In this document: one piece after another, positions 29,023-37,979 of the stretch | Numbering within the stretch: the stretch's first letter is position 1 | How the letters are laid out: each line of letters begins with the position of its first letter | From: Alteripontixanthobacter muriae | Lineage (GTDB): Bacteria > Pseudomonadota > Alphaproteobacteria > Sphingomonadales > Sphingomonadaceae | DNA length: 43,856 nt | NCBI RefSeq assembly: GCF_013336795.1 | Contig: NZ_JAAFZT010000023.1 | Coordinates: forward strand, 49,963 to 93,818 | Reading direction: 5' to 3' | Program-made: the position numbers and the translations under genes | The notes under the pieces: generated by a model | The model's database searches: none | Told to the model about the DNA's origin: nothing | The model's input: only the letters and a program-made list of their open reading frames with translations

Positions 29023-30156
29023 CTACTCCGCTGCCGCCGCCTGGCCGGCGTCATTCATCGAATCCTCGATCTCGGCTGCTTTCGCTTCCACCAGATCGAC
29101 GATGTGGTCGAGCATATCCGCGCTCTGCACATGATGGTCCGTCACGCCCGACAGATAGACCATGTGCTTTCCCGCACCGCCGCCGGTGATGCCGATGTCG
29201 GTTTCGCGGGCCTCGCCGGGGCCATTGACCACGCAGCCGAGGACAGACAGCGACAGCGGCGTCTTGATGTGCTGCAGGCGTTCTTCCAGCGCCTGCACGG
29301 TGCGGATGACATCGAAGCCCTGCCGCGCGCAGGAGGGGCAGGATACGACGCGCACGCCGCGGGTGCGCAGGCCGAGCGCCTTCAGCATTTCGAAGCCGAC
29401 GCGCACTTCCTGTTCAGGCTCCGCCGACAGCGAGACGCGGATGGTGTCGCCAATGCCCGACCACAACAGATTGCCGAGGCCGATGCTGCTCTTCACCGTG
29501 CCGCCAATGAGGCCGCCTGCTTCGGTAATGCCGAGGTGCAGCGGGCAATCGACTGCATCGGCCAGGCCCTGATAGGCCGCGACAGCCAGGAACACGTCGC
29601 TGGCTTTTACCGCTACCTTGTATTCGTGAAAGTCGTGGTCCTGCAGCAGCTTGATGTGATCCATCGCGCTTTCGACCAGCGCTTCGGGGCAGGGTTCGCC
29701 GTATTTTTCCAGCAGATCGCGTTCGAGGCTGCCGGCATTGACCCCGATGCGGATCGCGCAGCCGTTCGCCTTTGCTGCCCGCACGACTTCGGCGACCCTT
29801 TCGCTGCTGCCGATATTGCCCGGATTGATACGGAGGCAGGCGGCACCGGCATCGGCAGCCTCCAGCGCGCGTTTGTAGTGGAAATGGATGTCGGCGACCA
29901 ACGGCACGCGCGCCGCCTTGACGATCTTGCCGAACACGGCCGTGCTTTCCTGATCGGGGCAGGAGACCCGGATGATGTCGGCACCCGCTTCCTCGCACCG
30001 GCGGATCTGGTCGATGGTCGCGCCGGCATCGGAGGTCGGCGTGTTCGTCATCGTCTGGACGGTAATGGGCGCGTCGCCGCCGACCGGTGTGTTGCCGACC
30101 ATGATCTGGCGGCTCTTGCGGCGTTCGATCGTGCGCCAGGGGCGGATGGTATTCAT
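29023..30156 (-). CDS. ispG: 4-hydroxy-3-methylbut-2-en-1-yl diphosphate synthase IspG (GcpE)
   Basis: MEP-pathway [4Fe-4S] enzyme that converts methylerythritol cyclodiphosphate to HMBPP for isoprenoid synthesis. The 377-aa protein has the TIM-barrel N-terminal domain ([40 protein letters not shown]) and the C-terminal cluster domain with cysteines in [11 protein letters not shown] and [14 protein letters not shown] 30156 ([18 protein letters not shown]) fits the family. It supplies the precursor of the ubiquinone tail; ubiE and ubiB lie far away in the same window. Confidence 0.97.
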   Translation of the reverse strand: MNTIRPWRTIERRKSRQIMVGNTPVGGDAPITVQTMTNTPTSDAGATIDQIRRCEEAGADIIRVSCPDQESTAVFGKIVKAARVPLVADIHFHYKRALEAADAGAACLRINPGNIGSSERVAEVVRAAKANGCAIRIGVNAGSLERDLLEKYGEPCPEALVESAMDHIKLLQDHDFHEYKVAVKASDVFLAVAAYQGLADAVDCPLHLGITEAGGLIGGTVKSSIGLGNLLWSGIGDTIRVSLSAEPEQEVRVGFEMLKALGLRTRGVRVVSCPSCARQGFDVIRTVQALEERLQHIKTPLSLSVLGCVVNGPGEARETDIGITGGGAGKHMVYLSGVTDHHVQSADMLDHIVDLVEAKAAEIEDSMNDAGQAAAAE

Positions 30157-30320
30157 GTCTGGGGGCCGTTCGCTGAAATTGTATGGCAGGATATCTGCGG
30201 GATAAGCTCGGCTGCCCTATAGCAGATTTGTTGCAGCAGGGCGGCAGCTTCGCACATGAACCGACCTTAGCAGGTTCGGCGCGACTGTGAAATTGCGGAG
30301 TTTGCGCGCGAAAGCGGAGC

Positions 30321-30833
30321 CTAGAGCCGCAATTCGAACAGGAACTCGTCATCGCGGTGAGTGCCGACCCAGAAGTCTACATCGGCGATCTTGGTGAAGC
30401 CGTAGCGGGCATAGAACCGCTGAGCGCCGGGATTATCGCTATAGACCGATAGCTGGATGGCATCGGCGTTTCGCCCCCGTGCCTCGCCCAGCGTCCAGTC
30501 CATCAAAGCCGCGCCTATGCCCTGCCCCGTCAAGCGCGGCTGCGTGTAGAGCTGCCCCAGAGCAATCGGGCGCTGCGCATCGGAATGTTTCGCATAGGGG
30601 CTGGAGAGTGCCAGCTTGCAGAACCCGGCCAGGCGATCGTCAGTTATCGCCAGGTGGTGCAGACGATCAGGATGCGCGATTTCACGGGCGACGACTTCCG
30701 GAGCGTAGGTTTCCTGCAGAAAGCACTCGAGATCGGGGGGATGGTAGATATGGCCGAAAGCGGCGACAAAGCTGTCCCGCCCCAATGCGGCGAGGCTTTC
30801 GGTGTCGTCCAAGGAAGCGGGGCGCAGGATCAT
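30321..30833 (-). CDS. GNAT-family N-acetyltransferase
   Basis: A 170-aa acetyltransferase that should use acetyl-CoA. It has the GNAT N-terminal strand (MILRPASLDDTESLAAL), the acetyl-CoA loop QPRLTGQGIGAALMDW (R/Q-x-x-G-x-G/A) and the C-terminal SVYSDNPGAQRFYARYGF. Substrate unknown. ATG 30833. It is followed on the same strand by ispG, about 160 bp later. Confidence 0.88.
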   Translation of the reverse strand: MILRPASLDDTESLAALGRDSFVAAFGHIYHPPDLECFLQETYAPEVVAREIAHPDRLHHLAITDDRLAGFCKLALSSPYAKHSDAQRPIALGQLYTQPRLTGQGIGAALMDWTLGEARGRNADAIQLSVYSDNPGAQRFYARYGFTKIADVDFWVGTHRDDEFLFELRL

Positions 30834-30891
30834 GATCCCGCGCCCCTACTTGCAATCAAGCGATGGTTTCAAGCCACCGATTTGTCAGCGG

Positions 30892-32196
30892 TCATGCCCC
30901 GGGTGGCAGATCGTCATCGCGAACGATGGGATCGGTGGTCCGCGTCGTGGTGGCCGTAGTGGCCGTGGTGCCCGTGGTCGTGCCGCTGGCGGAAGATTTC
31001 AGCTTGCTACGCTCTTCACGCACCTTGCTGTCCATCTCTTCCAGCTTGCGACCGGCCCACTGACGACCGCCGAGGCCGAAGGCGAGCGCGCCGCCGACAC
31101 CGAAGGCTACCGCACCGGCAATCACCAGCGCTGCAAAGGCCATCTCGATGATGTTCTCACCCACGCTCATGAAACGCAGGCCCATGAAGGTGAACAGGAT
31201 GATGGTGGCCCATTTCACGATCTGTCCGGCAAGGCTGGTTTCGCCATCGCCGCCGCCGATCATGCGTTCCAGCATGCGGGCGATCATGAAGCCGATCACG
31301 ATCACCACCGCGCCGAAGATGATCTGAGCACCAAGTTCAAGCACTGCGTCGAGGATCTGCGTCAATTCGGGGAAACCGAGCAGACGCGTCGCCGCGATAG
31401 CGAAGAACAGGATGATCGCGATCTGCGCGATGCGGGCGATGATGCTGCTCAGAGTAGTGCCGGCAGGCAGGATGTCGGTCGAACCGATGGCGCGATCGAC
31501 GCCCAGACCGGGCAGGATTTCCAGCAGGATTTCCGCCACGAACTTGCTGATCAGATAACCGATGCCGAGCAGGATGGCCGCACCGATGATGCGCGGAATG
31601 GCATCGAAGATGAGGGCGAGCATGTTGCTGGCAGGGCCGGATATCGTCCGCAGGTCCAGGGCTTCCAGCGCCATTATGGCGACCGGAATGATGATCAGGA
31701 CAAAAACGATGGTGCCGATTGTCTGGCTGATCTTGTGATTGCCCGTGACTTCGGCAGCACCACCGCGATTGACCCACTTGTCGAAATCAAAGGTCTGGAG
31801 GGCGGTTACCGTTAGGTCACGCAGGATGCGCGCGATCATCAGGCCGATGAAGAAGATCAGCGCAGCGCCGATCAAATTCGGGATGAAGCCGGCGATGTCG
31901 GTCAGCAAACGCTGCACGGGCGCCATTACGGGTCCAAGGTCGAAAACGTTCAATACAGCGATCAGGCCGAACAGCCAGATGATCAGGGCGACGATCTTGC
32001 CCAGGCTCTCGCCGAGGCTGTGTCCGTTACCGGTATGGCGCTGGAAAAACCGGACGTTGTCGACCAGCTTGGCGAATGCCCATTTCGCTGCCCTGGCCAA
32101 CGCCCAGGTGACGATCAGTATGATGATCGCCAACACTATGTTTTCTGCCAGTTGCACTGCTGCATCCTGGTTGAATCGGTAATTGCCCATGCGCAT
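30892..32196 (-). CDS. TM-helix-repeat membrane protein, mechanosensitive-channel-related
   Basis: A 434-aa integral membrane protein built from repeats of a conserved helix pair (Pfam TM_helix, PF05552): FIPNLIGAALIFFIGLMIAR, AIPRIIGAAILLGIGYLIS and LGAQIIFGAVVIVIGFMIA, plus an N-terminal helix and a last hydrophobic stretch ending GGALAFGLGGRQWA. This family (CmpX-like) is annotated as mechanosensitive-channel-related, but I see no MscS beta domain. The C-terminus is a charged helix followed by a Thr-rich tail. I prefer ATG 32196, with AGGGGAG upstream; MGNYRFN at 32190 is an alternative. Confidence 0.8.
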   Translation of the reverse strand: MRMGNYRFNQDAAVQLAENIVLAIIILIVTWALARAAKWAFAKLVDNVRFFQRHTGNGHSLGESLGKIVALIIWLFGLIAVLNVFDLGPVMAPVQRLLTDIAGFIPNLIGAALIFFIGLMIARILRDLTVTALQTFDFDKWVNRGGAAEVTGNHKISQTIGTIVFVLIIIPVAIMALEALDLRTISGPASNMLALIFDAIPRIIGAAILLGIGYLISKFVAEILLEILPGLGVDRAIGSTDILPAGTTLSSIIARIAQIAIILFFAIAATRLLGFPELTQILDAVLELGAQIIFGAVVIVIGFMIARMLERMIGGGDGETSLAGQIVKWATIILFTFMGLRFMSVGENIIEMAFAALVIAGAVAFGVGGALAFGLGGRQWAGRKLEEMDSKVREERSKLKSSASGTTTGTTATTATTTRTTDPIVRDDDLPPGA

Positions 32197-32312
32197 TGTG
32201 TTCTCCCCTGAACTTGCGAAATGCGTGCCTAACACAAAGCAACAACTATTATAAGGGGAGGTTCCCGAATGACTTGGAAAAGGCTGATTTCAGCCCCTTC
32301 AGCCTGGCTAAT

Positions 32313-33227
32313 TCAAGGCAGATCGCGGCCGCGGGCTTGGCGATAGGTACCCAGTATGCGCAATTCCTTGCAGTGGAACGCCAGTTCTGCAAGCGAACGA
32401 TCAACCGCAGCGTCACCCGGTGCGCCGATGATGTCGGCATAGAACATGCTGGCGGCGAAACTCGCCCCTTTTTGATAGCTTTCCAGCTTGGTCATGTTGA
32501 CGCCGTTGGTGGCGAAGCCGCCCATCGCCTTGAACAGGGCGGCGGGTATGTTCTTCACTTCGAATATGAAGGTCGTGATGGCGGTGTCGCCCTCCAGGCT
32601 CGACGGGTCTAGCGGCTCGGGTGCCAGGATGACGAAGCGCGTCATGTTGTCGGCGGCATCCTCCACACGTCGGTCGACGATCTCCAGCCCGTAAAGGTCG
32701 GCGGCAATGGCAGGAGCGATGGCGCAGAGCGAGGGGTCGCGCAGCTCCGCGACGTGAGCGGCAGCCCCTGCGGTATCTGCATAGCTGAGCGGGACGATCC
32801 CGCGCTCATGCAGATAGTGACGCGACTGACCCAATGCCTGCGGATGGCTGTAGGCCGCTTCGAAAGGGCCGATCGAGCCGTCTGGCCTGCGCAGCCCCAT
32901 CAGGGCGTGGTGGATCGGCATGAAATGTTCGGCAACGATGGAAAGGCCGCTTTGAGGAAGGAGGAAGTGGATATCGGCCACGCGGCCATGCTGGCTGTTT
33001 TCAATGGGGATGATCGCGCAACCGGCGCGGCCATCCTTCACCGCCTCGATGGCATCCTCGAAACTGAAACAGGGTAGTGGCAGTGCATCAGGCGCGAATT
33101 CCTGCGCCGCGCGGTGCGAATTTGCACCGGGTGCGCCCTGCAGCGCGATGGCGCGGGATGGCCCCGCAGCAGCGGCGGTCTGCATCTTTTCAACCATAGC
33201 GAGGGCGGGGGCGGGGAAGCTGCGCAT
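32313..33227 (-). CDS. pheA: Prephenate dehydratase
   Basis: Converts prephenate to phenylpyruvate for phenylalanine. The 304-aa protein has the catalytic PDT domain (IALQGAPGANSHRAAQEF, IIPIENSQHGRVADIHFLL, YADTAGAAAHVAE, and the DAADNMTRFVILA TRF motif) and a C-terminal ACT domain (FIFEVKNIPAALFKAMGGF and NMTKLESYQKG with the ESRP-like ligand region) for feedback by Phe. No chorismate mutase domain, as is normal in Alphaproteobacteria. The start is uncertain: I chose ATG 33227 because relatives begin with a similar MxSFPAPAL leader; 33197 and 33185 are alternatives. Divergent from the cytochrome c gene. Confidence 0.93.
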   Translation of the reverse strand: MRSFPAPALAMVEKMQTAAAAGPSRAIALQGAPGANSHRAAQEFAPDALPLPCFSFEDAIEAVKDGRAGCAIIPIENSQHGRVADIHFLLPQSGLSIVAEHFMPIHHALMGLRRPDGSIGPFEAAYSHPQALGQSRHYLHERGIVPLSYADTAGAAAHVAELRDPSLCAIAPAIAADLYGLEIVDRRVEDAADNMTRFVILAPEPLDPSSLEGDTAITTFIFEVKNIPAALFKAMGGFATNGVNMTKLESYQKGASFAASMFYADIIGAPGDAAVDRSLAELAFHCKELRILGTYRQARGRDLP

Positions 33228-33415
33228 GGCGTTTGCGCTAAAGGCCCTCCGGCATGGCTGCAAGCAATATGGCCTTGGCGCAGGCGAAGCGCTGCTCGCA
33301 CCCGGGCACCCCTTGCAAGTCGCGGCGGGTCTGACTAGAGCCAAGCGGCATATCTGCCCGTGCCGTCTTATCGGCAGGATTCGAGGGGCAGGCAATTGTA
33401 GAGACGCGATAAATC

Positions 33416-34114
33416 ATGGACGACCGTTTCAATACCGCCGCCGGCTGGGTTCTGGGTGCAGCAATCGTGGCGCTGGGCCTTTCAAGCATATCCTCCCGCT
33501 GGTTCGAAACTGAACGGCCCGAGGAAATGGGCTATCCCATCGAAGGCGTCGTGGAAGAAGGCGGCGAAGAAGCCGGTCCGTCGCTCGCCACCTTGCTGGC
33601 CAGCGCCGATGCGCTTGCTGGTGAGAAGGTATTCGCGAAATGCACCGCCTGCCATTCGATCGCGCAGGGCGGACCCAATGGTATCGGACCCAATCTGTGG
33701 GGTGTCCTTGGCAAGCCCATCGGCAAGCATGTGGCGGGTTTCGCCTATAGTTCGGCTCTGGCTGAACATGGCGGTGAGTGGGATTACGAGGCGATGGACG
33801 CCTGGCTGAAAAGCCCGCGTGCATTCGCCTCTGGCACGAAGATGAGCTTCGCCGGGCTTTCCAGCGCCGAAGATCGCGCTGCCGTGATCCTGTACATGCG
33901 TGAAAATGGCGGCGGGCCGCCGCTACCGGAACCCGAAGCCGAACCGATCCTTGGCGAAGAAGTCGGCATTGACGGTGCTGCGGAAGGACCCGGTCCGATC
34001 GAAGGTGGCGGTGCCGAAAGTGCCGCTCAGGCCGCGGGCGCTATGTCGGACGAACAGCCGGTACCCGGAGCAGGTGCAGCGGTCGCGAATGACGGTGCAA
34101 AGCCGGGCGACTGA
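33416..34114 (+). CDS. Membrane-anchored cytochrome c2-like protein
   Basis: Class I c-type cytochrome. The 232-aa protein has one N-terminal membrane segment (AAGWVLGAAIVALGLSS) that stays as anchor, then a periplasmic haem domain: haem attachment CTACH in KVFAKCTACHSIAQ, GPNLWGVLGKPIG, and the axial methionine in GTKMSFAGL. The last roughly 60 residues are acidic, Pro/Gly/Ala-rich and probably disordered. It resembles CycM-type cytochromes that carry electrons from bc1 to terminal oxidase; the partner here is inferred. ATG 33416. It faces rlmE. Confidence 0.92.
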   Translation: MDDRFNTAAGWVLGAAIVALGLSSISSRWFETERPEEMGYPIEGVVEEGGEEAGPSLATLLASADALAGEKVFAKCTACHSIAQGGPNGIGPNLWGVLGKPIGKHVAGFAYSSALAEHGGEWDYEAMDAWLKSPRAFASGTKMSFAGLSSAEDRAAVILYMRENGGGPPLPEPEAEPILGEEVGIDGAAEGPGPIEGGGAESAAQAAGAMSDEQPVPGAGAAVANDGAKPGD

Positions 34115-34129
34115 CGACCCGGTAAGTGA

Positions 34130-34149
34130 GGCGGTTCTGCCGAACCGCC
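34130..34149. terminator. Hairpin between cytochrome c and rlmE
   Basis: Perfect 8-bp stem GGCGGTTC (34130-34137) / GAACCGCC (34142-34149) with loop TGCC, 15 bp after the cytochrome c stop. No T-run follows, so it is a weak or Rho-assisted terminator at best. Confidence 0.5.
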
Positions 34150-34218
34150 GGTGTGAGCGCACCAGCCCGAGCTGACATCTGCGTCATTCAGCGGCTTCTC
34201 CACGCAATTGGCCGCGGC

Positions 34219-34884
34219 TCAGGCCTGCGGTTTGCGGCCTTGCGCGATGACATACCATTCGGAACTGCCCTTGCGGCTCGCAGGCGGTTTGGCGTGTTTC
34301 ACGGTCCGAAAGTGCCGCTTCAGCAGATCCAGCAATTCCTTGTCGGTTCCGCCGGCCAGGACCTTCGCCACGAAGGCACCGTTTTCTTCCAGCGTACGAA
34401 TGGCGAAATCGGCGGCCGCTTCGACCAGTCCCATTGTCCGCAGATGATCGGTCTGCTTGTGACCGACAGTGTTCGCCGCCATGTCGGAAAGGACCAGATC
34501 GGGCGGACCATCCAGCGCTTTTGTCAGAAGGTCCGGCGCGGCATCGTCCATGAAGTCCATCTGCAGGATCGTGACGCCGTCCAGCGGCTCCACTTCCAGC
34601 AGATCGATGCCGACGATGGCCGCTTTCGGTGAAAGCTTGCGGACCACCTGCGCCCAGCCGCCCGGCGCTATGCCCAGATCGACCACGCGCCTGGCGCCCT
34701 TTACCAGTCCGAACCGTTCGTCCAGTTCCAGCAGCTTGTAAGCAGCGCGGCTACGATAACCCTCCGCTTTCGCCTGTTTGACGTAAGGATCGTTCAACTG
34801 GCGCTCCAGCCAGCGGGTGCTTGAAGCGGTGCGCCCCTTCGCCGTGCGGACGCGCTTGTCCGGATCGCTGCGTGAACCTCTCAT
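34219..34884 (-). CDS. rlmE: 23S rRNA 2'-O-methyltransferase RlmE (FtsJ/RrmJ)
   Basis: Methylates the 2'-O of a uridine in the 23S rRNA A-loop (U2552 in E. coli). The 221-aa protein has the family core: KAEGYRSRAAYKLLELDE, SAM motif VVDLGIAPGGWAQV, acidic MDFMDD and the catalytic LVLSDMAANTVGHKQTDH and GAFVAKVLAGG segments (K-D-K-E tetrad visible as K of SRAAYK, D of LVLSD, K of FVAKV, E of SSEWYV). The ATG at 34884 overlaps the ppx stop as ATGA, so it is translationally coupled to ppx/gppA. Confidence 0.95.
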   Translation of the reverse strand: MRGSRSDPDKRVRTAKGRTASSTRWLERQLNDPYVKQAKAEGYRSRAAYKLLELDERFGLVKGARRVVDLGIAPGGWAQVVRKLSPKAAIVGIDLLEVEPLDGVTILQMDFMDDAAPDLLTKALDGPPDLVLSDMAANTVGHKQTDHLRTMGLVEAAADFAIRTLEENGAFVAKVLAGGTDKELLDLLKRHFRTVKHAKPPASRKGSSEWYVIAQGRKPQA

Positions 34885-36197
34885 ACTTCTGCCCTCGCCA
34901 GATCGGCATGATCCGCAGCCATCAGGCTCCGCAAGATGCCTTCGCGTATGCCGCGATCCGCCACACCGAGCCGGTCGGCTGGCCAGAGATCGAGGATGCT
35001 TTCCAATATCGCGCACCCGGCAACCACGAGGTCGGCACGGTCATTCCCGATACAGGGCAGGGTGCGCCGTTCGGTCGGAGACATGCCCGACAGTCGGTCG
35101 CTGATGTCGCGCATGGATGCCGAAGGCACGATCAGCCCGTCGACCGCACGGCGGTCGTATTGGGGCAGTTCGAGATGGAGACTGGCAAGCGTCGTAACCG
35201 TTCCGCTGGTTCCGAGAAGGCGTATATCCTCACCCAAGGCAGCCCGGGCAACACGCCCCGCGAAGGGGGCGAAACTTCTTGAAACGAGCCTGCGCATCTC
35301 GGCATAACGGGCGAGGCGCGCATCCTTGCTGTCGCCTTCGGCCCTCCCGACAGTATCGGTCAGTGAAACGACGCCCCACGGTACGCTCTGCCAGTCGAGG
35401 ATGCGCGGAACAGGGCCGCCGGGTTCGATCAGCACGAGCTCGGTCGAACCGCCGCCAATGTCGAAGATTACCGCCTGTCCCGCCCCGCTCTCAAGCAGGA
35501 CATGGCAGCCCAGCACGGCGAGGCGGGCTTCTTCCTGCGCTGAAATGATGTCGAGAACGATGCCGGTTTCCTCACGCACACGTTCGATGAACCGCGCCCC
35601 GTTCGCTGCGCGCCGGCAGGCCTCCGTTGCGACCGATCGCGCCAGATGGACATTTCGGCGGCGCAGTTTTTCGGCGCAGATGTGCAAGGCCCCTAAAGCG
35701 CGGTCCATGGCGACATCGCTGAGTCGCCCGGACATGGCGAGGCCTTCACCCAATCGGACGACCCGGCTGAAGGCATCGATTACGGTGAAATCAGGCCCGG
35801 AGGGCCGAGCTATCAGCAGGCGGCAATTATTGGTGCCCAGATCCAGTGCGGCATAAGCCTGACGCCCGGCGGCTTTGCGGAAATCACCGGGTTCACCCGC
35901 TGGCTTCGCTTTGCGTCCGGCACCAGCGGTCTGTGCCTTTGCAGGCGTGTCGCGGTTGCCGCCCTGCCCATCGGCGCGGCTGCGCTGTTTCGCCTGATCC
36001 GCTTTACGCGGTCTTTTTCGGTCCGGACGGGGCCCCTTCGTCGGGCCGGTTCCGTGCGCCTGCTGACCCGGTTTTTCGGGGCGGCGCTGCCTGGGCTGGG
36101 ACGGGCGCTTGTAGCGGAAATCGGCGACCCCACCCGATCCTGCGCCTTTTTTGCCACCAGCCTTCTCGGTGACGTCCGGCGGAGTGAAATCCGCCAT
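34881..36197 (-). CDS. Ppx/GppA exopolyphosphatase family with basic N-terminal extension
   Basis: Hydrolyses polyphosphate or the terminal phosphate of pppGpp; the two activities cannot be told apart from sequence. The 438-aa protein has residues 1-113 that are Lys/Arg/Gly/Pro/Gln-rich and certainly non-globular, then the ASKHA fold: AYAALDLGTNNCRLLIA (phosphate 1), RSVATEACRRA, IISAQEEARLA, IFDIGGGSTELVLI (phosphate 2) and LGTSGTVTTLA. Family members of the short type start near residue 114. The extension is in frame from ATG 36197 with no internal ATG at the domain boundary, so it is probably made. Coupled with rlmE through a 4-bp overlap. Confidence 0.92.
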   Translation of the reverse strand: MADFTPPDVTEKAGGKKGAGSGGVADFRYKRPSQPRQRRPEKPGQQAHGTGPTKGPRPDRKRPRKADQAKQRSRADGQGGNRDTPAKAQTAGAGRKAKPAGEPGDFRKAAGRQAYAALDLGTNNCRLLIARPSGPDFTVIDAFSRVVRLGEGLAMSGRLSDVAMDRALGALHICAEKLRRRNVHLARSVATEACRRAANGARFIERVREETGIVLDIISAQEEARLAVLGCHVLLESGAGQAVIFDIGGGSTELVLIEPGGPVPRILDWQSVPWGVVSLTDTVGRAEGDSKDARLARYAEMRRLVSRSFAPFAGRVARAALGEDIRLLGTSGTVTTLASLHLELPQYDRRAVDGLIVPSASMRDISDRLSGMSPTERRTLPCIGNDRADLVVAGCAILESILDLWPADRLGVADRGIREGILRSLMAADHADLARAEV

Positions 36198-36385
36198 ATC
36201 TCATGCTTTCTTTTCCTCCCGCGCAGTTCGCGCGGGGACCTGCCGAGGATGCTAGCGCGGCAGCAGGGTTAGGGCAAGAGCAGCGCCTGGCGCGAGGCGT
36301 ACGGTCCCGCCCTGAATCCCGCAGCGGCACCGCCGCCGAAAGCCCCTTGACCCGCAATTAGGCGCGCTTTAGAGGCCCCCACGAT

Positions 36386-36459
36386 TGCCCCGTCGTCTAA
36401 TGGCAAGACTACGGACTCTGACTCCGTCAATCGAGGTTCGAATCCTCGCGGGGCATCCA
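36386..36459 (+). tRNA. tRNA-Gln, anticodon CTG
   Basis: Folds as a full cloverleaf: acceptor TGCCCCG/CGGGGCA, D-arm GTC...GAC, anticodon stem ACGGA/TCCGT with loop CTCTGAC (anticodon CTG, reads CAG), T-arm CGAGG TTCGAAT CCTCG, discriminator T and encoded CCA (36457-36459). It marks the right end of the conserved backbone. Recombinase, IS and broken genes follow it, so it may be an integration site, but I found no second copy of its 3' end downstream in the window. Confidence 0.95.
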
Positions 36460-37122
36460 ATTTTTCCTCTTTTATATCAAACAGTTAAGATGCTCATTCG
36501 CATGTCTGATGAGGGGTTTCCTTATACGGCAGGTTCTCGCTGATTTCCGCTGAATTGCAGGGATTCTCCGCCGGTCTCGGCTGCTCCTTGCAACAAGGGT
36601 GCAACATGAAGACCCGCTCTTTCAGAGCGTGTAATCTGATCGGCAGCGGCTGGTCTGAAGTCTTCCACGAGGAGAGAAGCTTCGGATCCTGTCTCCCCGA
36701 CCAACCTACCTTTTCCGTTAAATCTCAGCAGGTTAAGCGTAGAGCCAGCGCTCATTCTATACACTTTTCTATACAGTCGTAGGCAGGACGCAGTCCGAAT
36801 CCGGAATGCGCGATGCTGCCAACGGGCAATCGGATAAGTAGCGGGCAAACACGCCGCCACACACATGATATCAGGACGGTGGAAGCGGGCGGCACGTTCT
36901 TTGACTTGAGAGAAAGCCAGTGAGTTGCGTGCCGACCCGACATTCACTACTTCGCGAGCACAACTTGGTTCCCGCGAGAGACAAGGCATGGCAGATTGGT
37001 TGTATATCGGTCTACTATGCAAACGGACTAAGGGCCTCTCTGTCGCTATAGACCCAGCCGCCATGTGCTATGCCAAAAGGATTAGACCGAAGTGTATAGG
37101 AGCGCTTGAGGCAGTGCAGACC
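36460..37122. other. Unexplained AT-richer block after tRNA-Gln
   Basis: About 660 bp with visibly lower GC than the backbone. Open frames exist on both strands (36522-37064 leftward, about 36555-36780 rightward), but they overlap each other antisense, lack ribosome-binding sites and resemble nothing I know. A small hairpin CGCTCT-TTC-AGAGCG lies near 36615-36631, and CTATACA is repeated directly near 36755-36775. Likely remnant or regulatory DNA of an integrated element. Confidence 0.5.
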
Positions 37123-37644
37123 CTAGACTGCACTAGCAGCACAATACCGCTTCACCGTTGCAGGCGATAATCCGAACTCCTGTGCAGTCTTGGCAATGCT
37201 AGCGCCATTGTCCTTGCGCCACTGTGCAACTGCATCGCTATCAGCAGCGAAAGGACGCCCTAGGCTAGCTTTGCCCCTGTGGGTCATACCGTTGGCAGCG
37301 AGCGAAGCCCTTGCGGCTTGCCTACCAGCATCACAGCGCTCCTTAATGCGCTGGCGCTCCATATCGGCAATCTGTGCCAGCACAGCTACCACCAGTTCAC
37401 CAACACCTTTGGCGATAGGACCCAAGCCTAAAACGTCTATGGTTACGCCTCTGGTGATTAGCTTACGAACCACAGACTGCACATCCAATGCATCGCGCCC
37501 TACACGGTCCAATGCAGTGACGCAGACCGTATCGCCTTCACGAACATAGCCTAGCAGTGCAGCGAAGCCAGGACGGTCAGCAGCTAACGTAGCACCCGAC
37601 ACACCTTCGTCAGCAAACTCCTTATCGAAGTTGCCACCGAGCTG
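37123..37644 (-). pseudogene. Serine recombinase (resolvase/invertase), N-terminus lost
   Basis: The frame encodes FDKEFADEGVSGATLAADRP, then REGDTVCVTALDRVGRD (the LDRxGR motif), VVAVLAQIADMERQRIKER (the long E-helix) and a C-terminal helix-turn-helix (KTAQEFGLSPATVKRYC), all typical of small serine resolvases. The usual N-terminal 25 or so residues with the catalytic Ser (YxRVS) are missing: the frame instead runs into the left end of the IS3 element at about 37645. It cannot be an active recombinase as it stands. Confidence 0.85.
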
Positions 37645-37700
37645 CCCCCTTCTGAGTGGTCCATCGACTATTTTAGTCTGGACCATGAAGGAGATGAAGA

Positions 37701-37979
37701 ATGCCATCGAAGAAGCACAAGCCGGAAGAGATTATCGGCAAGCTGCGTGAGGCGGAGATCGTGCTCGCGCAGGGCGGAACCACGGCCGATGCGTGCCGCC
37801 GGATCGGGGTTACGGAGCAGACCTATTACCGCTGGCGCAGGGAGTATGGCGGTTTGAAGGTCGATCAGGCTCGGCGGATGAAGGAGCTGGAGAAGGAGAA
37901 CACCCGGCTTCGCCGTGCAGTGTCGGATCTGACCCTGGACAAGCTGATCCTCCAGGAGGCTGCCCGGGGAAACTTCTGA
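37701..37979 (+). CDS. IS3-family transposase OrfA
   Basis: The 92-aa first ORF of the element: a helix-turn-helix DNA-binding protein ([43 protein letters not shown], seen in blocks) followed by a leucine-zipper-like helix ([22 protein letters not shown]). The end contains the heptamer GGGAAAC, where ribosomes can slip by -1 into orfB to make the OrfAB transposase. Confidence 0.93.
   Translation: MPSKKHKPEEIIGKLREAEIVLAQGGTTADACRRIGVTEQTYYRWRREYGGLKVDQARRMKELEKENTRLRRAVSDLTLDKLILQEAARGNF
37967..37973 (+). promoter_or_regulatory. Putative -1 frameshift slippery heptamer GGGAAAC
   Basis: In the orfA frame the bases read G-GGA-AAC, a perfect X-XXY-YYZ heptamer, directly before the orfA TTC and stop. 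A -1 slip continues as Leu-Leu-Ser-Pro-Ala-Arg-Arg in orfB, the usual start of the catalytic part in this IS group. A downstream stimulatory structure was not modelled. Confidence 0.6.

Noticed and set aside
36269-36460. Leftward small ORF ending over the tRNA (protein-like GFEPRL pattern)
   Set aside because: Antisense translation of tRNA-Gln; this GFEPR-type peptide is a well-known false ORF over tRNA genes.
36522-37064. Leftward 180-codon ORF after the tRNA as an integrase
   Set aside because: No tyrosine-recombinase R-H-R-Y residues or serine-recombinase motifs are visible, and the composition is not protein-like.
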